Source: Streptomyces cavernicola
Lineage (GTDB): Bacteria > Actinomycetota > Actinomycetes > Streptomycetales > Streptomycetaceae
Assembly (NCBI RefSeq): GCF_029968035.1
Contig: NZ_JASCIQ010000037.1
Location: forward strand, 22,204-86,203
Length of the DNA stretch: 64,000 bases
Direction: 5' to 3'
The first letter of the stretch is position 1. The number at the start of each line of letters is the position of its first letter. The notes beneath the pieces are model-generated. The model did not search any database. It was not told the DNA's origin and saw nothing but the letters and a program-made list of their open reading frames with translations. Both the position numbers and the translations under genes were made by a program. Shown piece after piece: positions 27,238 to 35,803 of this stretch.

Positions 27238-28446
27238 CTACCGGGCCAGCACCTCGCCGAGCACCCGGGCCGCCCGCTCCACCTCGGCGAAGCCCACGTA
27301 CAGCGGGGTGAAGCCGAAACGGAGGACGTCCGGGGCGCGGAAGTCGCCGACCACGCCGCGGGCGATCAACTCGTCCATCACGGCGGCCGCACCGTCACAC
27401 CGAAGTGCGACCTGGCTGCCGCGCTCGGCGTGCACCTCAGGAGTGACCGAGGCGACCCGACCGGCCGGGACGTGCGCCGCGACGCACTCCAGGAAGAAGT
27501 CCGTGAGCGCCAGGGACTTCTCCCGGACCGCCGCCACCGACACCCCGTCCCACACCTTCAGGGACTCCTCGAGGGCCAGCATCGACAGGATGTCCGGCGT
27601 GCCGACGCGCCCGCGCAGCGCGCCGTCCGCGGGCGCGTAGCCGGGGCGCATGCCGAAAGGCTCGGCATGCGAGTTCCAGCCGGGCAGCGGCGAGTCGAAG
27701 ACGGCCTGGTGGCGCTCGGCCACGTACAGATACGCGGGCGAACCCGGGCCGCCGTTCAGGAACTTGTACGTGCAGCCCACCGCGAGGTCGACGCCGTGCT
27801 CGTCCAGGCCGACCGGCAGCGCGCCCGCGCTGTGGCACAGGTCCCAGACGGCCAACGCGCCCGCGGCCCGCACCGCGGCCGTGATGCCGGGCAGGTCGTG
27901 CAGGCGCCCGGTGCGGTAGTCGACGTGGTTGACGAGGACCGCCGCGGTGCGCGGGCCGACCGCGCCCGGTATGTCGGCGGGGGCCGTCGGCCGCAGCGTG
28001 CAGCCCGTCATCCGGGCGGCGGACTCGGCGATGTACCCGTCAGTGGGGAACGTCGAGGAGTCCACGAGGATCTCGTCCCGTCCCGCATCGGGTCCGCCCG
28101 AGAGCCGGACCGCACCCACAAGCGCCTTGAAGACATTGACGCTTGTGGAGTCGCCGACCACGATCTGCCCGGCCGCCGCGCCCACGATCGGCGCGATCCG
28201 GTCACCGATCCGCTCGGGCGCGGTCCACCAGCCCGACTCCGTCCAGGAGCGGATACGCAGCCGCCCCCACTCCCGCTCCACGACGTCCGCGACCCGGCCG
28301 GGAACCGAACTCGGCAGCGCGCCGAGCGAGTTCCCGTCCAGGTACACCGTCCCGTCGTCGAGGACGAACTGCTCGCGCAGCTTGCCCAGTTCGTCCACAG
28401 CATCGAGGGCCGCCGCCCGCTCCTCCAGGTTCGGAACCTCAGACAT
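27238..28446 (-). CDS. kynU: Kynureninase
   Basis: 402 residues, full length. PLP-dependent fold-type I enzyme hydrolysing kynurenine to anthranilate and alanine. Key segments: VYLDGNSLGALP near the N terminus, VVGDSTSVNVFKAL (PLP phosphate region), VWDLCHSAGALPVGLDEHGVD (Asp and His contacting PLP) and GCTYKFLNGGPGSPAYLYV with the Schiff-base Lys. Its start overlaps the end of kynA by 8 bases. Together with kynA it converts tryptophan-derived kynurenine to anthranilate, feeding catabolism or secondary metabolism. Confidence 0.97.
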   Translation of the reverse strand: MSEVPNLEERAAALDAVDELGKLREQFVLDDGTVYLDGNSLGALPSSVPGRVADVVEREWGRLRIRSWTESGWWTAPERIGDRIAPIVGAAAGQIVVGDSTSVNVFKALVGAVRLSGGPDAGRDEILVDSSTFPTDGYIAESAARMTGCTLRPTAPADIPGAVGPRTAAVLVNHVDYRTGRLHDLPGITAAVRAAGALAVWDLCHSAGALPVGLDEHGVDLAVGCTYKFLNGGPGSPAYLYVAERHQAVFDSPLPGWNSHAEPFGMRPGYAPADGALRGRVGTPDILSMLALEESLKVWDGVSVAAVREKSLALTDFFLECVAAHVPAGRVASVTPEVHAERGSQVALRCDGAAAVMDELIARGVVGDFRAPDVLRFGFTPLYVGFAEVERAARVLGEVLAR

Positions 28447-29284
28447 GGCTACGCGCCGTCCACAGCTCGGGGAACACGTTCTTACGGGCCCGCTTCTCCA
28501 GCCAGGCCACTCCGGCGGAGCCGCCCGTGCCGGCCTTGGAGCCCATCGCGCGCCGGGTCGCCACCAGGTGGTCGTTGCGCCAGCGCCACACCAGCTCGCC
28601 GACGTCCGTCAACGCCTCGCCCAGACGCACCAGTTCGCTGTCCTGGTCGCCCGCGTACACCGCCGTCCAGACCGCCTCCACCTCGGGCGACGGCTCGTAC
28701 CGCAGCGCCACGTCACGGTCGAGGACGTCCTGCGGGATGTCGAAGCCGCGGCGCGCGAGGAGCCGCACCACCTCGTCGTACAGGCTCGGTTCGTGCAGTG
28801 CCTTCTCCAGCTCGGCGTGCACGCGCGGGGCGCCGCGGTGCGGGACGAGCATCGACGCGGACTTCTCGGCGAGGAGGAACTCCATCCGCCGGTACATCGC
28901 CGACTGGAAGCCGGAGCCGTCGCCGAGCGCGCTGCGGTACGCGTTGAACTGCGCCGGGGTGAGCTGCCCGAGCGGCTTCCAGGAGGCGTTCAGCGCCTCC
29001 AGCTCACGGACACTGCGCTTGAGGGCGGCCACCGCGGTGGGCAGGTCGTCCTGGCGCAGGGCGCCGGCCGCGGTCTCCCACTCGTGCACGATCACGGTGA
29101 ACCACAGCTCCATCACCTGCGTGGTGACGAGGAAGACCATCTCCCCGGGGTCGTCGGAGAGCGGGTGCTGCAGATGGGTGAGGACGTCCGCCTGTACGTA
29201 GTCCTCGTACGGCGTGGTGCCTGCGAAGTCGAGATGCGGGGCCTCGGGGATCTCCCCGGCCGTCGTTTCCGCCTCGTGGGACAT
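28439..29284 (-). CDS. kynA: Tryptophan 2,3-dioxygenase
   Basis: 281 residues from the ATG at 29284 (MSHEAETT). It opens the tryptophan indole ring to N-formylkynurenine using haem and O2. Recognisable segments: YEDYVQADVLTHLQHPL at the N terminus, EMVFLVTTQVMELWFTVIVHE (active-site helix), SGFQSAMYRRMEFLLAEK (substrate-binding Tyr/Arg) and WRWRNDHLVATRRAMGSKAGTGGS, containing the proximal haem His and the substrate-binding loop. First gene of the kynurenine unit. Confidence 0.97.
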   Translation of the reverse strand: MSHEAETTAGEIPEAPHLDFAGTTPYEDYVQADVLTHLQHPLSDDPGEMVFLVTTQVMELWFTVIVHEWETAAGALRQDDLPTAVAALKRSVRELEALNASWKPLGQLTPAQFNAYRSALGDGSGFQSAMYRRMEFLLAEKSASMLVPHRGAPRVHAELEKALHEPSLYDEVVRLLARRGFDIPQDVLDRDVALRYEPSPEVEAVWTAVYAGDQDSELVRLGEALTDVGELVWRWRNDHLVATRRAMGSKAGTGGSAGVAWLEKRARKNVFPELWTARSHV

Positions 29285-29389
29285 CGCTGTCTCCTTGGTG
29301 CCTGCTACGGGTAGCGGTCCGCCCCTGCCGATGCCGACACGGGGGCCCCGGTCCCCACCGGCATCCTCCGCGATCCTCCCCCGGGACGG

Positions 29390-29426
29390 CAAGACCTGCC
29401 TGGTCACAGCGACCGGGCAGGTCTTG
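29390..29426 (-). terminator. Terminator after the DUF3151 gene
   Basis: An 11-base perfect stem (CAAGACCTGCC at 29390-29400 with 29416-29426), with a further inner pairing GGTC/GACC. It lies 30 bases past the DUF3151 stop and before kynA on the same strand. Confidence 0.75.
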
Positions 29427-29455
29427 ACACCGACCTGCGGGCTCTCGGATGCGGG

Positions 29456-29869
29456 TCAGCCGAGGGTGTCGGCCGCGGCCTGCGAGGACTCGCGCAGGAA
29501 GGTCGAGCAGCGCTCGTACTCCTCCTGCTCGCCGATGGACTGGGCCGCGCGCGCGAGGGCGTGCAGGGCGCGCAGGAAGCCGCGGTTCGGCTCGTGCTCC
29601 CACGGCACCGGGCCGTGGCCCTTCCAGCCGGCGCGCCGCAGCGCGTCCAGGCCGCGGTGGTATCCCGTACGCGCGTACGCGTACGACTCGACGGTGCTGC
29701 CGCGCTCGAAGGCCTCGTCGGCGAGACGGGCCCAGGCCAGCGACGACGACGGGTACTTGGCGGCCACGTCCGCCGCCGGCGTACCGCCCGCGAGGAGTTC
29801 GCGGGGCTCGGGGTCGTCGGGCAGGTGGGTCGGGGGCGGGCCCCCGAGCAGGTTCTCGTGAATGGACAT
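29456..29869 (-). CDS. DUF3151 family protein
   Basis: 137 residues, soluble and mostly helical. The start MSIHENLLGGPPPTHLPDD and the segments YPSSSLAWARLADEA and SYAYARTGYHRGLDALRRAGWKGHGPVPWEHEPNRGFLRAL match the actinobacterial DUF3151 family, commonly found beside class II fructose-bisphosphate aldolase as here. Helical-repeat (TPR-like) structure is plausible. Biochemical role unknown. Confidence 0.88.
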   Translation of the reverse strand: MSIHENLLGGPPPTHLPDDPEPRELLAGGTPAADVAAKYPSSSLAWARLADEAFERGSTVESYAYARTGYHRGLDALRRAGWKGHGPVPWEHEPNRGFLRALHALARAAQSIGEQEEYERCSTFLRESSQAAADTLG

Positions 29870-29945
29870 GCCCCAAGTCTGCCTTGTCCGCCGGGCGGAG
29901 CGCCGAGCCTGTGGATAACCCGGTTTCCCCGTGCGGGCACGCCGA

Positions 29946-29978
29946 AGGGCCCGGCTCCCTGGGCGGGAGCCGAGCCCT
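29946..29978 (-). terminator. Terminator after the aldolase gene
   Basis: Stem AGGGC-C-CGGCTCCC against GGGAGCCG-A-GCCCT with one internal mismatch and loop TGGGC, about 100 bases beyond the fba stop. Flanking bases repeat a GCCGAGCCCTCGG motif twice. Confidence 0.65.
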
Positions 29979-30075
29979 CGGCGCGGTGCTCGGGGGCCGA
30001 GCCCTCGGTGCGGTGCTGCCGCGGTTCTGCTTCGGACCGCTGCGGTCCGACTTCAGCTTCGCGGCTGCCGCGGTA

Positions 30076-31098
30076 CTACTTCAGCTTCGTGCCGGCCGAG
30101 CGCAGCGCGACGCAGGCCTCGCCCACGCGCTTCGCCATGCCGGCCTCGGCGAGCTTGCCCCAGGTGCGCGGGTCGTACGTCTTCTTGTTGCCGACCTCGC
30201 CGTCGACCTTCAGGACGCCGTCGTAGTTCTTGAACATGTGGTCCGCGACGGGACGCGTGAAGGCGTACTGGGTGTCGGTGTCGAGGTTCATCTTCACGAC
30301 GCCGTTCTCCAGGGCCGTGGCGATCTCCTCGGCGGTGGAGCCGGAGCCACCGTGGAAGACGAAGTCGAACGGGGAGGTCTTGCCGTACTTCTCGCCGACG
30401 CCCTGCTGCAGGTCCTTGAGCAGCTCGGGGCGGAGCACGACGTTGCCCGGCTTGTAGACGCCGTGGACGTTGCCGAACGAGGCGGCCAGCAGGTAGCGGC
30501 CCTTCTCGCCCAGGCCGAGGGCCTCGGCGGTGCGCAGCGCGTCGTCGACGGTCGTGTACAGCTCGTCGTTGATCTCGTGGCTGACGCCGTCCTCCTCACC
30601 GCCGGTGGGGGTGATCTCCACCTCGAGGATGATCTTGGCGGCGCGGGCCTTCTCCAGGAGCTCCTGGCCGATGGCGAGGTTGTCGGCGAGGGTCTCGGCG
30701 GAGCCGTCCCACATGTGCGACTGGAACAGCGGGTTCTCACCCTTGGCGACGCGCTCGGCGGAGACGTCGAGCAGCGGGCGGACGTACCCGTCGAGCTTGT
30801 CCTTCGGGCAGTGGTCGGTGTGCAGCGCGACAGTGACGTCGTACTTCTTGGCGACGATGTGCGCGTACTCTGCGAGCGCGACGGCGCCGGTCACCATGTC
30901 CTTGTTGTACTGCCCGCCCAGGAACTCCGCACCGCCGGTGGAGATCTGGATGATGCCGTCGCTCTCGGCCTCCGCGAAACCGCGCAGTGCGGCGTGCAGG
31001 GTCTGGGAGGAGGTGACGTTGATGGCCGGGTAGGCGAACTTGCCCGCCTTCGCCCGGTCCAGCATCTCGTTGTAGACCTCGGGGGTTGCGATGGGCAT
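30076..31098 (-). CDS. fba: Class II fructose-bisphosphate aldolase
   Basis: 340 residues. Zinc-dependent cleavage of fructose 1,6-bisphosphate to dihydroxyacetone phosphate and glyceraldehyde 3-phosphate. Visible signatures: QISTGGAEFLGG, VALHTDHCPKDKLDGYV (zinc His and catalytic Asp), EVEITPTGGEEDGV (the Glu of the second family signature), SFGNVHGVYKPGN (zinc His) and VFHGGSGST (zinc His and phosphate loop). Length is normal. It is preceded by a hairpin belonging to pyrE and followed by its own terminator. Confidence 0.98.
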   Translation of the reverse strand: MPIATPEVYNEMLDRAKAGKFAYPAINVTSSQTLHAALRGFAEAESDGIIQISTGGAEFLGGQYNKDMVTGAVALAEYAHIVAKKYDVTVALHTDHCPKDKLDGYVRPLLDVSAERVAKGENPLFQSHMWDGSAETLADNLAIGQELLEKARAAKIILEVEITPTGGEEDGVSHEINDELYTTVDDALRTAEALGLGEKGRYLLAASFGNVHGVYKPGNVVLRPELLKDLQQGVGEKYGKTSPFDFVFHGGSGSTAEEIATALENGVVKMNLDTDTQYAFTRPVADHMFKNYDGVLKVDGEVGNKKTYDPRTWGKLAEAGMAKRVGEACVALRSAGTKLK

Positions 31099-31169
31099 CT
31101 GGCCGCTCCTTGTGATGTGCGGATGTAAGTGTGGCCCTGACCGGAGGGCCCCTCACAGATGTTCATTGA

Positions 31170-31193
31170 GGGGGCGACGTCATCGTCGCCCCC
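31170..31193 (-). terminator. Hairpin terminator between pyrE and fba
   Basis: A perfect 10-base stem (GGGGGCGACG with CGTCGCCCCC) and a TCAT loop, 114 bases past the pyrE stop and 72 bases before the fba start. No strong U-tract follows, so a leader function for fba is an alternative. Confidence 0.65.
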
Positions 31194-31306
31194 ATCCTTC
31201 CAGACGCGCCGGATTGCTCCAGCGCGACGGTCCGGAACCCCCGTCGGTCACGACCCTCGGCCGGTCCGTCGGCCGAGGCCGTCGGTCGTGGCTTCGGCCT
31301 CGGCCG

Positions 31307-31855
31307 TCAGTCGAGGCCGAGCTCGTCCTTCGAGTACGCGAAGAGGTACGGGACCCCGGCGCCCTCGGTGATCTTCTCGGCGGCTCCGGTGGCCCGGTCC
31401 ACGATCGTCGCGACGCCCACGACCTCGGCGCCGGCCGCGCGCACGGCCTCGACGGCGGTCAGCGGGGAGCCGCCGGTGGTGGAGGTGTCCTCGACGACGA
31501 GGACGCGGCGGCCCTTGATGTCCGGGCCCTCGACCTGGCGCTGCAGGCCGTGCGCCTTGGCGGCCTTGCGGACGACGAACGCGTCCAGGCGCTTTCCGCG
31601 CGCGGCGGCCGCATGCAGCATCGACGCGGCGACCGGGTCGGCGCCCATGGTCAGCCCGCCGACGGCGTCGAAGTCCAGCTCGGCGGTGAGGTCGAGGAGG
31701 ACCTGCCCGACCAGGGGGGCGGCCTCGCCGTCGAGGGTGATGCGGCGCAGGTCCACGTAGTAGTCGGCCTCGATGCCCGAGGAGAGCGTCACCTTGCCGT
31801 GCACCACGGCCTTGTCCTTGATCTGCTGCAGCAGCTCGCCGCGTACGTCACTCAT
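31307..31855 (-). CDS. pyrE: Orotate phosphoribosyltransferase
   Basis: 182 residues from the ATG at 31855 (MSDVRGELLQQIKDKAVV); upstream frame to 31936 is not conserved-looking. It couples orotate to PRPP to give OMP in pyrimidine synthesis. The fold-defining PRPP loop is RRVLVVEDTSTTGGSPLTA, and EADYYVDLRRITLDGEA plus GGLTMGADPVAASM are typical of PyrE. It stands apart from other pyr genes, as is usual in Streptomyces. Confidence 0.95.
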   Translation of the reverse strand: MSDVRGELLQQIKDKAVVHGKVTLSSGIEADYYVDLRRITLDGEAAPLVGQVLLDLTAELDFDAVGGLTMGADPVAASMLHAAAARGKRLDAFVVRKAAKAHGLQRQVEGPDIKGRRVLVVEDTSTTGGSPLTAVEAVRAAGAEVVGVATIVDRATGAAEKITEGAGVPYLFAYSKDELGLD

Positions 31856-31930
31856 GCTTGTCAGCTTAAGTGGGCCGCGGGGGTGCCCGTGCCGCCCCTG
31901 GCCTCCGCCGATCCCGCTCCGCGCTGCGTT

Positions 31931-32095
31931 CCCCACCCCGCCCCTTCCCGAAAGCCTGCGGCGCCGCCTCGTTCGTCTGCTGCGCCGTCGTGGCTGGTCG
32001 CGCAGTTCCCCGCGCCCCTGAAAACCAGCCCCTCCGGCGTTTGAGGAGCGGGGGTCTGGGGGCTGGCCCCCAGTTCGGGAAGGGGCGGGGTGGGG
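31931..32095. repeat. Intergenic repeat element 1 with 22-bp terminal inverted repeats
   Basis: A perfect 22-bp terminal inverted repeat (31931-31952 and 32074-32095, core CCCCGCCCCTTCCCGAA) bounds 165 bp. Inside, 31983-32019 contains a 37-bp block (CGTGGCTGGTCGCGCAGTTC at its centre) found reverse-complemented in the element at 43289-43545, and a block near 32040-32070 is also shared. No protein is encoded. Such sequences recur between genes in Streptomyces; function is not established. Confidence 0.85.
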
Positions 32096-32161
32096 AAGAA
32101 GCCCGCCGCAGGCGCACCACAGACGGCCGGGGGCCGGGGCGGAGCCCCGGCTGGTTGGGGG

Positions 32162-32956
32162 CTAGAGAGGACGCCAGTCCCAGCGCATCGTCGCCTCCAG
32201 CGGCTCGATCGGCGTCACGAGCCGCGGCTCGGTGTTGAGACCGTTCGGCGGCCCGGTCTGGGGCTCGACGCAGACCGCCTCCGGCTGCTCGTCGTAGATC
32301 ACGACCCACTGCTCGGGCCCGCTCACCTTGAGCTCCAGCTGCTCGGGCCAGGTCAGCGTGACCGCCACCCCGTCGGGCATGCCGAAGCAGTCGTCCCACG
32401 GCCCAGGCAGGGGGTCGATGCGCTTGCCGGTGGGCAGGTGGTCCGCGCCGCGCTCCTCCTGCCAGGCCGGGTCGAAGTCGATCGTCACGTCCTCGCGGCC
32501 GAGGTTGCGCAGGAACCAGGGGTGCCAGCCGAGCTGCGCCGGGAACGAGTCGCCGTACGTCTCCAGGCCCATCCGGACCGTCAGGGAGCTCTCGTCCAGC
32601 TCGAAGATCTGGGTGATCCGCCCGCTGTACGGCCACGGCTCGACGAGGTCGTACGTGAACACCGCCTGCGTGTCGCCGCCGCCGCGCGCCCGGCGCCAGG
32701 GCTTGTCTCGGACGGTGCCGTGGATGGCGTGCGGCGGGCTGTTCACGGGCAGCCGGTGCACCTGACCGCCGTTGCGGAACTGGCCGTTCTCGGTGCGGCC
32801 GCACCAGGGGGCCATAGGGAACGAGCCGAAGTGGTCGCCCTGTCTGAGCACTTCGGTGCCGCCGATGCGGAGGCTCCCGATGCGGCATCCGTTGCCGCTC
32901 TGCACCGTCAGTTCCGCATCGCCCGCGACGAGGGTCGCCGTCTCCTGAGTCTTCAC
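32162..32956 (-). CDS. Aldose 1-epimerase family protein
   Basis: 264 residues. GalM-like beta-sandwich that interconverts anomers of hexoses or acts on a sugar phosphate. Conserved positions include NSPPHAIHGTVRDKPWR (first catalytic His), QLGWHPWFLRNLG (second His) and EAVCVEPQTGPPNGLN, with the Glu/Pro segment typical of the family. The specific sugar is unknown. It is separated from pyrE by repeat element 1. Confidence 0.88.
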   Translation of the reverse strand: MKTQETATLVAGDAELTVQSGNGCRIGSLRIGGTEVLRQGDHFGSFPMAPWCGRTENGQFRNGGQVHRLPVNSPPHAIHGTVRDKPWRRARGGGDTQAVFTYDLVEPWPYSGRITQIFELDESSLTVRMGLETYGDSFPAQLGWHPWFLRNLGREDVTIDFDPAWQEERGADHLPTGKRIDPLPGPWDDCFGMPDGVAVTLTWPEQLELKVSGPEQWVVIYDEQPEAVCVEPQTGPPNGLNTEPRLVTPIEPLEATMRWDWRPL

Positions 32957-32977
32957 GGACCCGACCCTAGGTCCTGA

Positions 32978-33826
32978 CTACCGGCGGCGCCGCAGCGCCC
33001 GTCCGACGACGATCGCCGATGCGACGACGAGGGCGGCCGCGGGTGCGGCCCAGCGCAGGGTGTCGCCCGCGGTGGTCGCCTGCGGTGCGGGCACGGGTGC
33101 GTACCGCCCGCGCGGCGGGGCGTGGTCGACCTCCTCCGCGCTGCGGCCGATCATCGTGCGCCGGGCGTGCGCGGCCTCGGCGGGCGGCGCGATGAACGAC
33201 TCGTCGCCGGCGTCCTGGTGGAAGGGGTCGGGGGCGGAGCTCTGGGGTGCGCCTTCCTCGTCCTCGTCGGCCGCCTCCCGAGGCTCACCGGCCGCTTCCC
33301 GAGGCTCGTCGACCACCTCCCGAGGCTCAGTCGACTCCGCAGCCGAGGTCGACCCCGACTCCGACCCCGGCTCCGACTCCGCCGACCGCTCGGCGACCCT
33401 CGCCAAGCTCTCCGAGAAACGGTTCAGCAGTCGCCGTACGGCCGCCTCGACCGCGGTGGTCTCCAGCTCCGCGACCCGGCCGTCGCCCTTGCCCGTGCCG
33501 GAGTACGCCAGTCGCGTGCCGCCCTCGGCAGTCAACAGCCGTACGCCGAGGGTGAGTTCGACCGATCCGGAGCCGCGTACCTCCGTCGCCTCGCCGGTGA
33601 CCGTGAAGGACGGGGTGGCCGCCGAGGTGTCCTCGGTGACCCGGAGTGCGCCACGGTAGGTGATGGTGTGCCCCGCGATCCGCACTTTGAGGCGGCCCGA
33701 CAGGGGCTCGGCCCCCACGCCCACATCGCGCTGGAGTCCCTGGATGCCGCGGGCGACGCGGGCGGCGTCACCGAACGCCTGTCGCAGGGGCTCTGTCTCC
33801 ACGGGAACGAACACCTCATGCTCCAT
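32978..33826 (-). CDS. SRPBCC (CoxG-like) protein with C-terminal membrane anchor
   Basis: 282 residues from the ATG at 33826 (MEHEVFVPVETEP). Residues 1-145 resemble the CoxG/SRPBCC lipid- or ligand-binding fold (LRQAFGDAARVARGIQGLQRD, LKVRIAGHTITYRGAL, LTAEGGTRLAYSGTGKGDG). The middle is acidic and repetitive (EPREVVDEPREAAGEPREAA from short DNA repeats), and a C-terminal span (LRWAAPAAALVVASAIVVG) ends in RRRR, giving a tail-anchored topology with the domain facing the cytoplasm. It is 21 bases from the aldose 1-epimerase gene. Confidence 0.8.
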   Translation of the reverse strand: MEHEVFVPVETEPLRQAFGDAARVARGIQGLQRDVGVGAEPLSGRLKVRIAGHTITYRGALRVTEDTSAATPSFTVTGEATEVRGSGSVELTLGVRLLTAEGGTRLAYSGTGKGDGRVAELETTAVEAAVRRLLNRFSESLARVAERSAESEPGSESGSTSAAESTEPREVVDEPREAAGEPREAADEDEEGAPQSSAPDPFHQDAGDESFIAPPAEAAHARRTMIGRSAEEVDHAPPRGRYAPVPAPQATTAGDTLRWAAPAAALVVASAIVVGRALRRRR

Positions 33827-33886
33827 GTCAGCCGAGCCTACCCACGCGCGTACGAGCCGCACCCCCGTGTGCACACATTCGGCACG

Positions 33887-35521
33887 TCAGCCGCCCGGGG
33901 TCGCCGCTTCGCCGTATCTCGGGCGCACAAGCGTGGACGGGGGCAGTCCGGGGACGCGGGTCCGTTCGATCGCGCGGGCCCCGTCGCGGAGCATCGCCGG
34001 GGTGAGTGAGCGACGGCCGGGTCTCGCGTCCAGGCCGAGCTCGGGCGGGGTGCGCGCGGCGAGCAGGAAGCCCCAGTCGCGGGGCGCGCGGGCCCGTCCC
34101 GCGCCGGCTCGGGCGCTGCGGCGCTCGGCGCTGTACGGGACGGTGCGCAGGCGGGCGGCGCGGACGCTCGCGTCGACGGTCCAGAACGCCCGCGGCTCGG
34201 CGGTCGCCCCGGCGTGCACGGCGAGCCGGCCCGCGGGGGCGAGGGCGCGGGCGGCGAGGCCGAAGAACTCCCGGGAGTAGAGCTTGGCGGACTCGGTGAC
34301 GCCGGGGTCGGGCAGATCGGCGATCACCACGTCGTACGGCCGGGAGGCGCCGCCCGTGCGTTCCTCGCGCAGCCACTGGAAGGCGTCGGCGTGCACCGCC
34401 TGGAGCCGGGGGTCGTCGTAGGCGTGGCCGTTGAGGGCGCTGAGGGCGGGGTCGGTGCGGGCCAGGTCGGCCAGCTCCTCGTCGGGTGCGACGACGTCGA
34501 CGCGGTCGACTCCGGGGTGGCGGAGGACTTCGCGGGCGGCGAGGCCGTCCCCGCCGCCGAGGATCAGCACGCGCGCGTGCGGGCCGCGCATCGCGGGGTG
34601 CACGAGCGCCTCGTGGTACCGGTGTTCGTCGCGTCCGCTGACCCTGAGCCGCCCGTTCACGTACAGGTCGAGGTCGGTTGCCGGGCGGTGGGCGCCGCCG
34701 GTGAGGACGATCTCCTGGACGTCGGTCTGCAGGGCCACGCGGACGTCCGCGCCGTACACCGCGTACCGCGCGGCGCGTTCGAAGTCGCCGACGCCCGCGG
34801 CGAGGGTGGCGAGCAGGACGAGCACGGCGAGGTTGACGGCGAGCAGCCGGCGGCGGGCGCGGGCGCTCAGGTCGTGCCGGAAGAGCCACAGGACGAGGGT
34901 GCCGCCCGCGATGGCGTTGACGGCGCCGGTGAGGAGCGCGCCCGTCAGCTGGCCGAGCAGCGGCAGGAGAAGGAACGGGAAGGCGAGGCCGCCGACGAGC
35001 GCGCCCACGTAGTCGGCGGCGAAGAGGTCGGCGACGGCGCCGCCCGCGTCCTGGCGGCGGATGCGCTGGATGAGGGTCATGAGCAGCGGCACTTCGGCGC
35101 CGATGAGCACGCCGATGGCGAGGGAGAACACGACGAGCAGCAGGCGCGTGCTCGCGCCCCAGACGAATCCTGCGTACAGCACGAGGGCGCTGCAGCCGCC
35201 GACCAGGGCGAGCGCGGCCTCGACGGCACCGAACGCGGCGGCGGCCCGGCAGCGCAGGTGTTTGGCGAGCAGCGAGCCGACGCCCATGGCGAAGACCATC
35301 ACGGACAGCACGACGGAGGCCTGGGTGACGGAGTTCCCGATCAAGTACGAGGCGATGGCGACGAGTTCGAGTTCGTACACCAGGCCGCAGGCGGCGCTGA
35401 CGAAGACGGCGACGAGGACGAGGAGTCGCCCGGCGCGCGGCGAGACGGGCAGCACGGCCGTGCTCTGCGGGCCCGCGGACGGCGGGGCTCCGGACGGCAC
35501 GGACAGCGGCGAATCGATCAC
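33887..35521 (-). CDS. Spermidine synthase-like membrane protein
   Basis: 544 residues. The first 220 residues hold about seven membrane spans (LLVLVAVFVSAACGLVYELELVAI and others); the remainder is a Rossmann methyltransferase-like aminopropyltransferase domain: SGRDEHRYHEALVHPAM, RVLILGGGDGLAAREVLRHPG and YDVVIADLPDPGVTESAKLYSREFF. In true spermidine synthases the corresponding loop is DSTDP; DLPDP here leaves substrate open. Members with this fused layout are common in actinobacteria. The DUF2617 gene lies upstream on the same strand. Confidence 0.88.
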   Translation of the reverse strand: MIDSPLSVPSGAPPSAGPQSTAVLPVSPRAGRLLVLVAVFVSAACGLVYELELVAIASYLIGNSVTQASVVLSVMVFAMGVGSLLAKHLRCRAAAAFGAVEAALALVGGCSALVLYAGFVWGASTRLLLVVFSLAIGVLIGAEVPLLMTLIQRIRRQDAGGAVADLFAADYVGALVGGLAFPFLLLPLLGQLTGALLTGAVNAIAGGTLVLWLFRHDLSARARRRLLAVNLAVLVLLATLAAGVGDFERAARYAVYGADVRVALQTDVQEIVLTGGAHRPATDLDLYVNGRLRVSGRDEHRYHEALVHPAMRGPHARVLILGGGDGLAAREVLRHPGVDRVDVVAPDEELADLARTDPALSALNGHAYDDPRLQAVHADAFQWLREERTGGASRPYDVVIADLPDPGVTESAKLYSREFFGLAARALAPAGRLAVHAGATAEPRAFWTVDASVRAARLRTVPYSAERRSARAGAGRARAPRDWGFLLAARTPPELGLDARPGRRSLTPAMLRDGARAIERTRVPGLPPSTLVRPRYGEAATPGG

Positions 35522-35615
35522 GATGGGAACGCTACGTCACCGCCCGTGTGCACCCTGTCACCCACACGTGTGCAAACCTCGGCGAACGGCGGGCGCGCGG
35601 CGGTGCGTGAGCGGT

Positions 35616-35732
35616 GCACGGGCGGTTGTGCGGTAGTGCGCAACGGACATGGGAGCACGGGCGGTTGTGCGGCAGTGCGCAACGGGCGTAGGAGCACGGG
35701 TGGTTGTGCGGTGGCGCGGTGCGGGCGCGGGG
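35616..35732. repeat. 39-bp tandem repeat, three units
   Basis: Units at 35616-35654, 35655-35693 and 35694-35732 share a GCACGGGCGGTTGTGCGG core; the first two differ at a few bases, the third is more diverged. The array is in the gap between the DUF2617 gene and the spermidine synthase-like gene. The unit is a multiple of three, but no convincing coding frame is seen. Confidence 0.85.
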
Positions 35733-35803
35733 GCACAGGATGGCGCCCGCGCTTGGGCAACGGGGTGGCATCGGCGCTCAAGCAGGCGTACGCGAGCGGC
35801 GGT

